A DNA stretch of 64,000 nucleotides, from NCBI GenBank assembly GCA_964017045.1, contig OZ024808.1:16615784-16679783 (forward strand), read 5' to 3'. Each line of letters starts with the position of its first letter. Position 1 is the stretch's first letter. Below are positions 1 to 11,300 of the stretch, piece by piece. This DNA comes from Omphiscola glabra (taxonomy: Eukaryota > Mollusca > Gastropoda > Lymnaeidae). Made by a program: the position numbers and the translations under genes. Below the pieces are notes generated by a model. The model was not told the DNA's origin, made no database searches, and was given only the letters and a program-made list of their open reading frames with translations.

Positions 1-95
1 TGAAAAAAACAGTAAAGTACGTGTTCTAAAACATAAGCGCTTTGGAAGTCTAACCTAAGTGGAAAGATGTCCCAATACATGCATGCACATAAGGC

Positions 96-382
96 GTCAG
101 TGTGCTGCGAGTCAGTGAGCTAGGAGTCAGTGTCCTATGAGTCAGTGTGTTAGGAGTCAGTGTGCTAGGAGTCAGTGTGCAAGGAGTCAGTGTGCTAGGA
201 GTAAGTATGCTAAGAGTCAGTTTGCTATGAGTCAGTATGCTAGGAGTCAGTTTGTTACGTTTTTAGTGTGCCTGGAGTCTGTGTGATAGGAGTTCAGTGT
301 GCTAGGTGACAGTTCGCTATGAGTCAGTGTGGTACGAGTCAGTGTGCTAGGAGTCAGTGTGGTACGAGTCAGTGTGCTAGGA
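96..382. repeat. 15-bp minisatellite, monomeric block
   Basis: The sequence is a degenerate head-to-tail array of a 15-bp unit of the form gtcagtgtgctagga, with 1-3 changes per unit. It is the left part of a longer array, and the two following blocks are built from dimers of the same unit. The period is a multiple of three, which keeps reading frames open, but nothing suggests coding. Confidence 0.9.
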
Positions 383-697
383 GTCATCTTGCTAACAGTC
401 AGTGTGCCAGGAGTCATCTTGCTAACAGTCAGTGTGCCAGGAGTCATCTTGCTAACAGTCAGTGTGCCAGGAGTCATCTTGCTAACAATCAGTGTGCCAG
501 GAGTCATCTTGCTAACAGTCAGTGTGCCAGGAGTCATCTTGCTAACAGTCAGTGTGCCAGGAGTCACCTTGCTAACAGTCAGTGTGCCAGGAGTCATCTT
601 GCTAACAATCAGTGTGCCAGGAGTCATCTTGCTAACAGTCAGTGTGCCAGGAGTCATCTTGCTAACAGTCAGTGTGCCAGGAGTCATCTTGGTTCGA
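383..697. repeat. 30-bp minisatellite (dimer type I of the 15-mer)
   Basis: About ten near-identical 30-bp units, each made of gtcatcttgctaaca plus gtcagtgtgccagga. Both halves are recognisable versions of the 15-bp unit upstream. Units differ by single changes (for example cagtc/caatc), so this block looks more recently homogenised than its left neighbour. Confidence 0.93.
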
Positions 698-1650
698 GTC
701 AGTTTGCAACCAATCATTATAATACAAGACAGTGTGTAAAATGTCAGTGTGCTGCAAGTAAGTGTGTAATTTGTCAGTGTGCTACAAGTAAGTGTGTAAT
801 TTGTCAGTGTGCTATAAGTAAGTGTGTAATATGTCAGTGTGCTACAAGTAAGTGTGTAAAATGTCAGTGTGCTACAAGTAAGTGTGTAATTTTTCAGTGT
901 GCTACAAGTAAGTGTGTAATATGTCAGTGTGCTGCAAGTAAGTGTGTAATATGTCAGTGTGCTACAAGTAAGTGTGTAAAATGTCAGTGTGCTATAAGTA
1001 AGTGTGTAATTTGTCAGTGTGCTACAAGTAAGTGTGTAATATGTCAGTGTGCTACAAGTAAGTGTGTAAAATGTCAGTGTGCTACAAGTAAGTGTGTAAT
1101 TTGTCAGTGTGCTACAAGTAAGTGTGTAATTTGTCAGTGTGCTACAAGTAAGTGTGTAATATGTCAGTGTGCTACAAGTAAGTGTGTAAAATGTCAGTGT
1201 GCTACAAGTAAGTGTGTAATTTGTCAGTGTGCTACAAGTAAGTGTGTAACTTGTCAGTGTGCTACAAGTAAGTGTGTAATTTGTCAGTGTGCTACAAGTA
1301 AGTGTGTAAAATGTCAGTGTGCTACAAGTAAGTGTGTAATTTGTCAGTGTGCTACAAGTAAGTGTGTAATATGTCAGTGTGCTATAAGTAAGTGTGTAAT
1401 ATTTCAGTGTGCTATAAGTAAGTGTGGAACATTTCAGTGTGCTATAAGTAAATGTGTAATATTTCAGTGTGCTACAAGTAAGTGTGTAATATGTCAGTGT
1501 GCTACAAGTAAGTGTGTAATATGTCAGTGTGCTACAAGTAAGTGTGGAACATGTCAGTGTGCTACAAGTAAGTGTGGAGCATGTCAGTGTGCTACAGGTT
1601 AGTGTGGAACATGTCAGTATGTAGCTTGTCAGTGAGCTACATTTCATTGT
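698..1650. repeat. 30-bp minisatellite (dimer type II of the 15-mer)
   Basis: About 30 units of a 30-bp dimer, gtcagtgtgctacaa plus gtaagtgtgtaattt, with the last bases varying between attt, atat and aaat. This is a second, independent dimeric form of the 15-bp unit. The variant endings follow semi-regular patterns, which hints at a still longer periodicity. Confidence 0.93.
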
Positions 1651-1785
1651 GCTCCATTGTCAGTTTGCGTAACGACCCAATGACTCGTACATTTTAAGAT
1701 CTTTCAATAAATCATATGATTAAATTTGACTTAAATTTAGATTTAATGAGGAAAATAAATAATTCAACCAAAAGTAACTGTAGAT

Positions 1786-1986
1786 CAGCGGTTCTCAACC
1801 TGTGGGTCGCGACCCATTTGGGGGTCGAATGACCCTTTCCCAGGGTTCGCCTAAGACCATCGGACGGAAAACTCATATACTCTAAAGTTATGAAGTAGCA
1901 ACGAAAATAAATTTTTAGTTGGCGCTCGCCACAACGCGAGGAACTGTATTAAAGGGTCGCGGCATTAGGAAGGTTGAGAACCACTG
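1786..1986. mobile_element. Non-autonomous hAT element (OC1-like), 201 bp
   Basis: The ends are imperfect inverted repeats, cagcggttctcaacct on the left and aggttgagaaccactg on the right. They are flanked by an 8-bp target duplication with one mismatch, ctgtagat at 1778-1785 and ctctagat at 1987-1994, which is the hAT signature. The interior has no coding sequence. The terminal ~50 bp and the block around gaactgtattaaagggtcg resemble, from memory, the OposCharlie1 (OC1) hAT family, known for horizontal transfer among animals. A longer relative carrying transposase remnants lies at 54949-57470. Confidence 0.88.
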
Positions 1987-1994
1987 CTCTAGAT

Positions 1995-2610
1995 CTTACT
2001 CAGCTGTGTCTTAAAGATGGGTTCTTCCAATCAGTTTATTGCTAAATGATGATATTAAAACTTAAGTAGGTTCGATGGGCGCCCACCTGTGGAGAGCTTT
2101 TAGTGGATTAATTACTGACTTTATAATGGGTTAATTAATGTGTTTGTAATGGATTAATTAATATGTTTGTAATGGATTCATCTCTTAAGATTTTTCTTGA
2201 TAAGGATGCAGCCAACAAAGATGGTTAAAACACCGTTACATCATGCATACCTGTGAAACGATTGCTACAAGACTTACTGAATCAAACAAGTCAACGTGCT
2301 GGGTTAGGGTGGATGGTGGTGGGGGGGGGGGGGCGGTATAACGTAAGGGTCAGCCTCGGAATAATTCAGAGCAATCGCCTGACTTCTGCAGGCCACACGG
2401 CGACGTTTGCGGTTTAGCGCCAAAGGGATTGAAAGGTTATAGTTTGCAAAGTGTTCCTCAACACAAATTCGGGCTCTACAATGGCTCAGCACTGTCTTGT
2501 ACTGAATGCAAACACCAGCGATGCGACAAATCAATCAGGTGAAAACACTCCAGCGCCACGAGCCGCAGCTCAACACAGACTAAACCGATGAGCCACGCCC
2601 GGGAAATCAA
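1995..2610. repeat. Left end of segmental duplication, copy A
   Basis: Three blocks here match, in order, the sequence starting near 47186: around 2010-2130 (ggttcttcc...attaatcac/tactg), 2470-2575 (tgaatgcaaacaccagcgat and following) and 2590-2625 (acgcccg...cgtcagtta). Identity by eye is roughly 70-80 per cent with indels. No gene is recognised inside. A homopolymer G run lies near 2319-2332. Confidence 0.75.
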
Positions 2611-2926
2611 TACGTCAGTTAGTATAATCCTGCATCTCTAGCACTTGCACTTTTGCTGTCATACATATCCCTCAACAATGTAGTATCAGTACTCCACCTG
2701 CATGCAGGGTTTCTTTCAGGCATATATCCGGGTAGTCCCCGTCCCCCCAGGGGGGAAAGTCAAGTACCCCCCTGGAGCAAAAAGACGGATATACCCGGTA
2801 AATTTGCCGGATAGCATTCTGAACGTATGAACTTCTACAGTCTAAATCTTTATAATTATTCCGATCACGGTGGGCTCCCAATCCCGTCGGTATACTGCTG
2901 CTGTTAGACAAATCCACAAATAAACT

Positions 2927-2994
<68 letters not shown>

Positions 2995-3761
2995 GTGTTA
3001 TATTTATATTTTTTATCTAAAAAGGAATAAATTGTCTTTTTTAAACAGTTTTAAAAAGATGAATATCTGGTGCCTCTAACCGATATATTTAACGCTTGAT
3101 ATATTTGATTATCTGTATATTTAAGGCTAATCTTAAAAATGGCAATGGCCACTCCAAATACATGATATTCGATGTGTTAGATCTGTGATGTGCAATGTGT
3201 TAGATCCATGAAATGCGATGTGTTAGATCCATGATATGCGATGTGTTAGATCGATGATATGCGATGTGTTAGATCCATGATATGCAAATGACTCATTGCA
3301 ACGGATTCAACAAAAGTTATCCACATCTTCCATAATTCGGCCAACCGACAGCTTAAATCCAAAATGTTTCATTAAAAAACGCCCTAAAAATAGTTAAATC
3401 TAATATCTTGAATACTCTCTGCCGTCATCTTAAAATTGTTTACAAACACCATAGCCTCCCGACTTCCGGTTCCTTTCTTAGTGATGGGCGGACATTTTGG
3501 AGTTCTATTAATCTTTGATCCAAAATGACTGTAATCCTTAAATAAAACTTATCGATTGATAGATTGATCGATCTTTACTTTTAGCGGCCCTTATAATATC
3601 TTTATCAATATTTCCTTATGGTTCGTACTATGCGGGGCACAACTTACCCATCGGTTCGATGGATTTTTTTTTTAAAAAGGTATTGTAAATACAATGGGAT
3701 TATGCAAGGTTAGTTAAGGGTATTTTGTAGTGTAAACAATAAACAGTACATTTTATTACAA
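2611..3761. other. Non-genic stretch with simple repeats
   Basis: No gene or transposon is recognised. It contains a (TA)n run at about 2933-2987, a short array of about five ~23-bp units (gatatgcgatgtgttagatc...) at about 3172-3285, and AT-rich sequence up to the LINE tail. The remaining sequence shows nothing I can assign. Confidence 0.7.
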
Positions 3762-3773
3762 TCATCATCATCA

Positions 3774-3995
3774 TCAGGTCCCGTAGTCCTTCGACCATTG
3801 GGGCGCCACAGATGACATGTACACTATTCTCCTCCATTCCTCTCGGTCTCCTGCCCTATGCATAGCATCGCCCAGTTGTAATCCCGTCCATTCTTTGATG
3901 TTATCTTCCCATCTTTTTCTTTGTCTTCCTCTTCTTCTCCCTACTCTAGTAGTGCCCTGCAAGATCTCTTTGGCGAGCCCTTGTGTTCTGGTCAC
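3774..3995 (-). pseudogene. C-terminal region of RTE-like LINE
   Basis: This short frame carries GRRRGRQRKRWEDNIKEW, the basic motif common at the C-terminus of RTE and related non-LTR retrotransposons, followed by a short tail before the trinucleotide 3' end. It is separated by a frameshift from the reverse transcriptase frame ending at about 4143. It belongs to the same element and is not an independent gene. Confidence 0.8.
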
Positions 3996-4142
3996 GTGGC
4001 CATACCACTCAAGTTTGCGCTTTTTAACAGACGTCAGGAGGTCATCATATTGCCCAATTGCTTGACGAATCCTTTCTTTTATTTGCTCATTGGTGATGTG
4101 GTCTCTATAGCAGACGCCAAGAATGCTTCTGTAACATCTCAG

Positions 4143-5997
4143 CTACATCGCCTTTATTTTCCTTTCAAGTTCTGCTGTTAATGTCCAGGACTCACAGGCA
4201 TATAAGAAAATGGAGAGGATTAATGAGCGCATCAGCCTGATTTTGGTGCTGGGGGCTATATTTTTGTCGTTCCATATTTTCTTGAGCCTCTTTAGTGCTG
4301 TCGTGGTCTGCGCAATCCTGGCCATTAATTCGGGCCTGGAGCCTTGTTCCGATACTATTGCTCCGAGGTATTTGAAGCTGCCAACAGTCTCTAATCTTTC
4401 CTCCCCGACCTTAATTTCAGTGGTGATGCCATTAGTGCTATTCGTCATCATTTTTGTCTTTTCTGCACTGATTTGCATGCCAAAGGACTATGAAGTCTTG
4501 TCGAGACTCTTTACTAGATTGGCTAGCTCTTCCTCGCTTCCAGCCAGTCCGTCTATGTCATCCGCAAAACGTAGATTGGTGATTGTTCTGCCACCAATGC
4601 TGACTGTCCCTACATGCGTTTCTAGTGCATATGACATAATTCTCTCTAAGAAGATGTTGAACAGGGTGGGGGAGAGCAAGCAGCCTTGTCGTACTCCAAC
4701 CGTGGTCTTTAACCATTCTCCGGTGTTATTGTTGAAGAAGACTGCACTGGTGGCCTTATCATAGAGGCTTCTTATCATTCTGGTCAAGTTTGTGTTGATG
4801 TTGTAATGCCTCATGGTGGTCCATAAAGCAGCATGCCAAACCCTGTCGAATGCCTTCTTGAAATCTACAAAGACGTGGTATAGGTTTTGTTGGTGTTGAG
4901 CATATTTCTCACATAGTATCCGGAGGTTTAGGATCTGCTCAGTAGTGCCACGGCCTTGCCTAAAGCCCGCCTGTTCTTCAGCAATTATTCCGTCGGCATA
5001 TGGTCTTAGTCGGTTCAGTATGACCTTGAGCATGACCTTGCTTGGGTGGCTTATTAGGCTAATGGTGCGATAGTTTTGGCATAGCTGTAGGTTACCTTGC
5101 TTGGGTGGCTTATTAGGCTAATGGTACGATAGTTTTGGCATAGCTGTAGGTTACCTTCCTTGGGTGGCTTATTAGGCTAATGGTACGATAGTTTTGGCAT
5201 AGCTGTAGGTTACCTTGCTTGGGTGGCTTATTAGGCTAATGGTGCGATAGTTTTGGCATAGCTGTAGGTTACCTTCCTTGGGTGGCTTATTAGGCTAATG
5301 GTGCGATAGTTTTGGCATAGCTGTAGGTTACCTTACTTGGGTGGCTTATTAGGCTAATGGTACGATAGTTTTGGCACAGCTGTAGGTTACCTTTCTTGGG
5401 GAGGGTGATGATGAGAGATTGGGTCCATGATTTGGGCCATTCCCCTGTCAGCCATATTTTGTTACAAATATTGGTTAGGGAATTTATCATTATTTCTCCT
5501 CCCTGTTTCATTAACTCGGCAGGGATATTATCTACTCCTGCGGCCTTTCCTATTTGGAGTGCTTGGACTGCTGCTTCTACTTCTGCGCGGAGAATGGGGA
5601 AGCTTTCATTATCTGTTGCTGGGGAGACATTTAGGATCTCTGGGTCTATCTTTATATTTTCATTATACAGCTCTGAGCAGTATTCAGTCCATCTTTTCAG
5701 GATATCATTTTGCTCGGTCAAACATTTGCCATTTTTATCTTGTATGGTAGTACTTCGTCCTTGCTTTGCAGTGGTTAGTTCTTTCACCAACTGGTATGCC
5801 TTTTTGCTATTGTTTTTCTTCAAGCAATTTTCAATGTCGTAGCATTGCTCTTCAACCCAGTTCTTCTTTGCCATTCTCATACCCTTTTTGATGGTTTGGT
5901 TAATTTTCCTATATTTATTGGCCCCCTCTGTATCCACCATTTTTGTTTTATTGAACTGTCTCCGTTTGTCACACAGATCGAGGATGTCAGCTGTCAC
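4143..5997 (-). pseudogene. Reverse transcriptase of RTE-like LINE, broken
   Basis: The 5997-5290 part holds the N-terminal RT region with GKAAGVDNIPAELMK and NYRTISLISH. The 5033-4488 part holds AGFRQGRGTTEQI, VDFKKAFDRVWH, GVRQGCLLSPTLFN and the active-site block RFADDIDGLAGSEEEL, so the two catalytic aspartates are kept. The 4478-4143 part has the thumb-like FKYLGAIVSEQG and RLMRSLILSIFLYACESWT. Between the first two parts the 59 bp coding the NYRxISL motif is repeated six times; the five extra units add 295 bp, which is not divisible by three and breaks the frame. A further shift separates the second and third parts. Confidence 0.89.
5041..5395. repeat. 59-bp tandem amplification inside the RT gene
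   Basis: Six head-to-tail copies start at 5041, 5100, 5159, 5218, 5277 and 5336. The units differ by only a few bases (gtgcg/gtacg, catag/cacag, and the final cttg/cttc/ctta). Each encodes, on the minus strand, the reverse transcriptase NYRxISL motif that should occur once. This is a young minisatellite formed from coding sequence of the LINE after it lost function. Confidence 0.95.
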
Positions 5998-6009
5998 CCA
6001 TGGTTTTTG

Positions 6010-6961
6010 TTAAGGTCGATGTTTACCAAGGATGTCATGGGCTGTGTCCGTCACAGCTGTGTTGAAGTTATCAATCATTGTGTCCATGTCTGAACAGTCT
6101 GCATCTATAATGTTAAGCTCTGCAAATTTTCCTGCTATCATTGCTTGGAATGCTTTTGCTATTTTAGGATCCTTCAGCTTTTCAAGATCGAATTTGATTC
6201 TGGTATATCCTTTTTTATTTACCCTCTTTAAGTGCAGCCTAAAGGTCATCATGACTAGATCGTGGTCACTTCCAATGTCAGCTCCTGGGAAGCTGCGAGT
6301 CTTGGCAATGTTTATACTAGACCGGTAACGTGTTTGCAACATGATATAATCAATCCGATTGTGATGTTTCCCATTGGGGCTATGCCATGTGGTTTTCCTG
6401 GATATTTTATGTTCACCCAGTGTGTTGGCCAGTATGAGTTCATTGAAGCTGGCTAATTCCAAGAGCCTCAGACCTCTCTCGTTTGAAGTTGCGTTACAGT
6501 GGCGTCCACACGTTCCTTTCCAGTTTGCATAGGCATCTTCTCCTACTTTTGCATTCCAATCACCTTGAACGACAAGAATGTCTTTCTTGGGGGTTTGGTT
6601 CAGCACATCTTGGAGTTGATGGTAGAAGTCATCCACTTCTTCATCATCGTAATCTGAAGTTGGTGCATACGCTTGTACGATGGTGATGTTGAACGGTGTT
6701 GCCCTTAGACGGAGAGTGATGAGTCGGCTCGAAATTGGTCAACAGCTCATAATACTGTTTTTAATGTTTTTATGGACGAGGAAGCCAACTCCTTGTTCGT
6801 GTGTCCTCCCGTCCACTAAAATGTAATTTGTGGCCTTCTTGGGTCAATGTTTCTCCAAAGTTTTTCCATCTCATTTCGCACAGACCTAGGATGTCCCATC
6901 TGTATCTGTTCATTTCATGCACTAATTCCTCCACCTTGCCCGTTTCTCTCAACGATCTCAC
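6010..6961 (-). pseudogene. AP endonuclease domain of RTE-like LINE
   Basis: This is the endonuclease that would nick target DNA for target-primed reverse transcription. Reading from high to low coordinates, the segment 6961-6770 carries RYRWDILGLCEMRW, the typical N-terminal motif with the catalytic glutamate. After a frame change, 6720-6010 reads through VQAYAPTSDYDDEE, GDWNAKVG, NRIDYIML and GSDHDLVMM, the conserved Asp-Asn, Ile-Asp-Tyr and Ser-Asp-His catalytic motifs. These motifs survive, but at least one frameshift near 6720-6770 splits the domain. It is not a host gene. Confidence 0.87.
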
Positions 6962-7130
6962 GTTCCAGGTACCTATCGTAATGTTATTCCTGGCACTGAT
7001 ATTGTTTTTTCTGCATGATCAGTTGCATACTTTCCACCTCCGTTCTGGTCAGAGACGGTAGGCGCGGCCCTTGGTAACCCGGGCGATGGCCGAGCCGGTA
7101 TGGATTGTGAATCTGGTCTCATGTACATGT

Positions 7131-8375
7131 AGCGTAACTAGGGCAGTTGTCGCATGGCGGCGCCCATCCCTCTCCATGCCATTTATAATTAATTAATTGT
7201 ATGTATTATCATGACTAGATCATTTTTAGTAGTTTCTCTTTCTTACCGAAGTGTTTGCACTCCGAGATAGTGTGTCGCGTCATAAACTACACAATTTCTG
7301 TTCATTGTATCTCAAGAACAATATGTTTCATTAAAGGTATTCGAGACACATTTAAATGTATACCCAGATTGCTGAGATACGACTCAAAGACCTTAATTGA
7401 AAAATAATAAAAATGAAATTGTGCGTATTGCTCTCACTGCATATATTATGTCAAGGCATCTTAATTATGTTTTTGTTTCGCACATAAAAAACCCATAAAA
7501 ACAAGTCGTAAAGAACGTTTAATTTTTTTGTTTTTTATAAGATGCCCATCAATTTCTATCGTTCGTCGTGAACTCGAGTCATTCGTAAAAAAATTGTGCA
7601 ATTTAATTAAAATAACATAAATCTATAATATTTCATTAACCGTCGCGTTCCTTTTGACGTGGTAATGAAAAAACACAAACATGCCTAATAGGTTGTAGAG
7701 AAATATAAATTTTCATTAGCTGAAATCTAAAATTAATCCTTTCTGTTATTTACTGGAAGCGCATATCTAATATTACCCTAATCAAGCAAGTTAGGTAGTG
7801 CTACAGATTTACCGATGTAAGCTGTTGAAACGGAAAATAATGTTAATTAATAGTGTTGAAACTTGTGTTTACCATTAAGAAAAACCAATGTGTAATATCC
7901 ACTATTTTTCAACATATATTCAAGTCATTTTGGGGGGGGGGGGGAAGGCGGGGGGGGGGGCTTGGTGGATTATTACTAATAATGTATATAATTCTATAAA
8001 GATAGAGATTTTCCATAACGACGCTCATCGCGTTCCCTTTGGGTTACGTCAGCTTCAGTGTCATTCCGCTATCTGGAAATGTCAACCTCCGATGTATAAT
8101 TCAAACAATCGTGGTGAGGTAGGGGGGGCATATTTTATTTATAGTCCGGGGGCTGCATTTTCGGTCACTTTCAGGGGCGGGGACGAAAAATGCTTGCCCA
8201 GCCACGGTCTGTCCTAGAAATAAGGATAAACCACTTTTTGTTACTTGCTAAAAAGTCAACAAATTGCTGACTGTTGCAGAAATAAGGATAAAAACCATTT
8301 TTTGTTCCTGGCTAATAGGTCAGCAGCTTCCTGCCAGTTAGGATGATTTAGAAGAAAAAAAACAACTCCGAACAC
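7131..8375. other. Non-genic stretch, AT-rich with G runs
   Basis: No coding region or transposon is recognised. Two G homopolymer runs lie at about 7931-7960, and a short direct repeat (agaaataaggataaa) occurs at about 8214 and 8278. The stretch has no clear counterpart in duplication copy B. Confidence 0.6.
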
Positions 8376-11300
8376 AATTAACACCAATGTTCATTGAAAT
8401 ACCTTTTGATCGCCATTGACTTTAACACCAATGTTCATTGAAATACCTTTTGATCGCAATTGACTTTAACACCAATGTTCAATGAAATACCTTTTGATCG
8501 CCATTGACTTTAACACCAATGTTCATTGAAATACCTTTTGATCGCCATTGACTTTAACACCAATGTTCAATGAAATACCTTTTGATTGCCATTGACTTTA
8601 ACATCAATGTTCAATGAAATACCTTTTGATCGCCATTGACTTTAACACCATAGTTCAATGAAATATATTTTGATCGCCATTGACTTTAACACCAATCTTC
8701 CTTGAAATACCTTTTGATCGCCATTGACTTTAACACCAATCTTCCTTGAAATACCTTTTGATCGCCATTGAATTTAACACCAATGTTTAATGAAATACAT
8801 TTTGATCGCCATGGTCTTTAACACCAATGTTCCTTGAAGTACCTTTTGATCGCCATTGACTTTAACACCAATGTTCCTTGAAATACCTTTTGATCGCCAT
8901 TGACTTTAACACCAATTTTCATTGAAATACCTTTTGATCGCCATTTACTTTAACATCAATGTTCATTAAAATACCTTTTGATCGCCATTGACTTTAACAC
9001 CAATGTTCAATGAAATACCTTTTGTTCGCCATGGATTTTAACATCAATGTTCATTAAAATACATTTTGATCGCCATTGACTTTAACACCAATGTTCAATG
9101 AAATACCTTTTGATCGCCATGGACTTTAACACCAGTTCAATGAAATACCTTTTGATCGCCATTGACTTTAAAACCAATGTTCAATGAAATACCTTTTGAT
9201 CGCCATATACTTTAACACCAATTTTCATTGAAATACCTTTTGATCGCCATTGACTTTAACACCAATGTTCAATGAATTACCTTTTGATTGCCATTGACTT
9301 TAACACCAATGTTCAATGAAATACCTTTTGATCGCCATTGACTTTAACACCAATGTTAAATGAAGTACCTTTTGATGACCATGGACTTTAACACCATTGT
9401 TCATTGAAATACCTTTTGATCGCCATTGACTTTAACACCAATGTTCATTGAAATACCTTTTGATCGCCATTGACTTTAACACAATTGTTCAATGAAATAT
9501 ATTTTGATCGCCATTGACTTTAACACCAATGTTAAATGAAATACATTTTGATCGCCATGGTCTTTAACACCAATGTTCCTTGAAATACCTTAAGATCGCC
9601 ATTGACTTTAACACCAATGTTCCTTGAAAAACCTTTTGATCGCCATTGACTTTAACACCAATGTTCCTTGAAATACATTTTGATCGCCATTGACTTTAAC
9701 ACCAATTTTCCTTGAAATACCTTCTGATCGCCATTGACTTTAACATCAATGTTCATTGAAATACCTTTTGATCGCCATTGACTTTAACACCAATGTTCAA
9801 TGAAATACCTTTTGATCGCCATGGACTTTAATATCAATGTTCATTGAAATACCTTTTGATCGCCATTGACTTTAACACCAATGTTCAATGAAATACCTTT
9901 TGATCGCCATGGACTTTAACACCAGTTCAATGAAATACCTTTTGATCGCCATGGACTTTAACACCAGTTCAATGAAGTACCTTTTGATCGACATGAACTT
10001 TAACACCAATGTTCATTGAAATACCTTTTGATCGCCATTGACTTTAACACCAATGTTCAATGAAATACCTTTTGATCGCCATATACTTTAACACCTATTT
10101 TCATTGAAATACCTTTTGATCGCCATTGACTTTAACACCACTGTTCAATGAAATATCTTTTGATCGCCATGGACTTTAAAACCAGTTCAATGAAAAACCT
10201 TTTGATCGCCATTGACTTTAACACAAATTTTAAATGAAGTACCTTTTGATGACCATGGACTTTAACACCAATGTTCATTGAAATACCTTTTGATCGCCAT
10301 TGACTTTAACACCAATGTTCATTGAAATACCTTTTGATCGTAATGCACTTTAAAACCAGTTAAATGAAGTAACTTTTGATGACCATGGACTTTAACACCA
10401 ATGTTCAATGAAATACCTTTTGATCGCCATTGACTTTAACACCAATGTTCATTGAAATACCTTTTGATCGCCATTGACTTTAACACCAATGTTCAATGAA
10501 ATACCTTTTGATCGCCATTGACTTTAACACCAATGTTCATTGAAATATCTTTTGATCGCCATTGGCTTTAACACCAATGTGCAATGAAATACCTTTTGAT
10601 CGCCATGGACTTTAACACCAATTTCCTTGAAATACCTTTTGATCGCCATTGACTTTAACACCAATGTTCAATGAAATACCTTTTGATCGCCATTGACTTT
10701 AAAACCAATGTTCAATGAAATACCTTTTGATCGCCATTGACTTTAATCCAATGTTCATTGAAATACCTTTTGATCGCCATTGACTTTAAAACCAATGTTC
10801 AATGAAATACCTTTTGATCGTAATGGTCTTTAAAACCAGTTGAATGAAATACTCTTTGATCGCCATTGACTTTAAAATCAATGTTAAATGAAGTACCTTT
10901 TAAGGACCATGGACTTTAACACCAATGTTCATTGAAATACCTTTTGATCGCCATTGACTTTAACATCAATGTTCATTGAAATACCTTTTGATCGCCATTG
11001 ACTTTAACACCATAGTTCAATGAAATATATTTTGATCGCCATTGACTTTAACACCAATCTTCCTTGAAATACCTTTTGATCGCCATTGACTTTAACACCA
11101 ATGTTCAATGAAATACCTTTTGATCGCCATTGACTTTAAAACCAATGTTCAATGAAATACCTTTTGATCGCCATTGACTTTAATCCAATGTTCATTGAAA
11201 TACCTTTTGATCGCCATTGACTTTAACACCAATGTTCCTTGAAATACCTTTTGATCGCCATTGACTTTAACACCAATTTTCCTTCAAATACCTTTTGATC

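Larger units (their letters stand above)
3762..7130 (-). mobile_element. RTE-like non-LTR retrotransposon, degenerate
   Basis: A nearly full-length LINE of about 3.4 kb reads on the minus strand: AP-type endonuclease first (about 6960-6010), then reverse transcriptase (about 5997-4143), then a basic C-terminal region (about 3995-3774). The 3' end, at low coordinates, finishes in a (GAT)n-type trinucleotide tail (tcatcatcatcatca on the plus strand, 3764-3778), as is common for the RTE clade. The order and the small size fit RTE. Frameshifts, stops and a six-fold 59-bp internal duplication make it inactive. The 5' boundary near 7130 is uncertain. It is absent from the equivalent part of duplication copy B, so it probably inserted after the duplication. 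Confidence 0.87.

Noticed and set aside
247..1647. Long open frames on both strands (Cys/Thr-rich repeats)
   Set aside because: They follow the 15/30-bp array, whose period is divisible by three; several overlapping frames are open at once and there is no non-repeat coding flank.
4210..6686. Plus-strand open frames up to 184 codons
   Set aside because: Antisense shadows of the minus-strand LINE endonuclease and reverse transcriptase.
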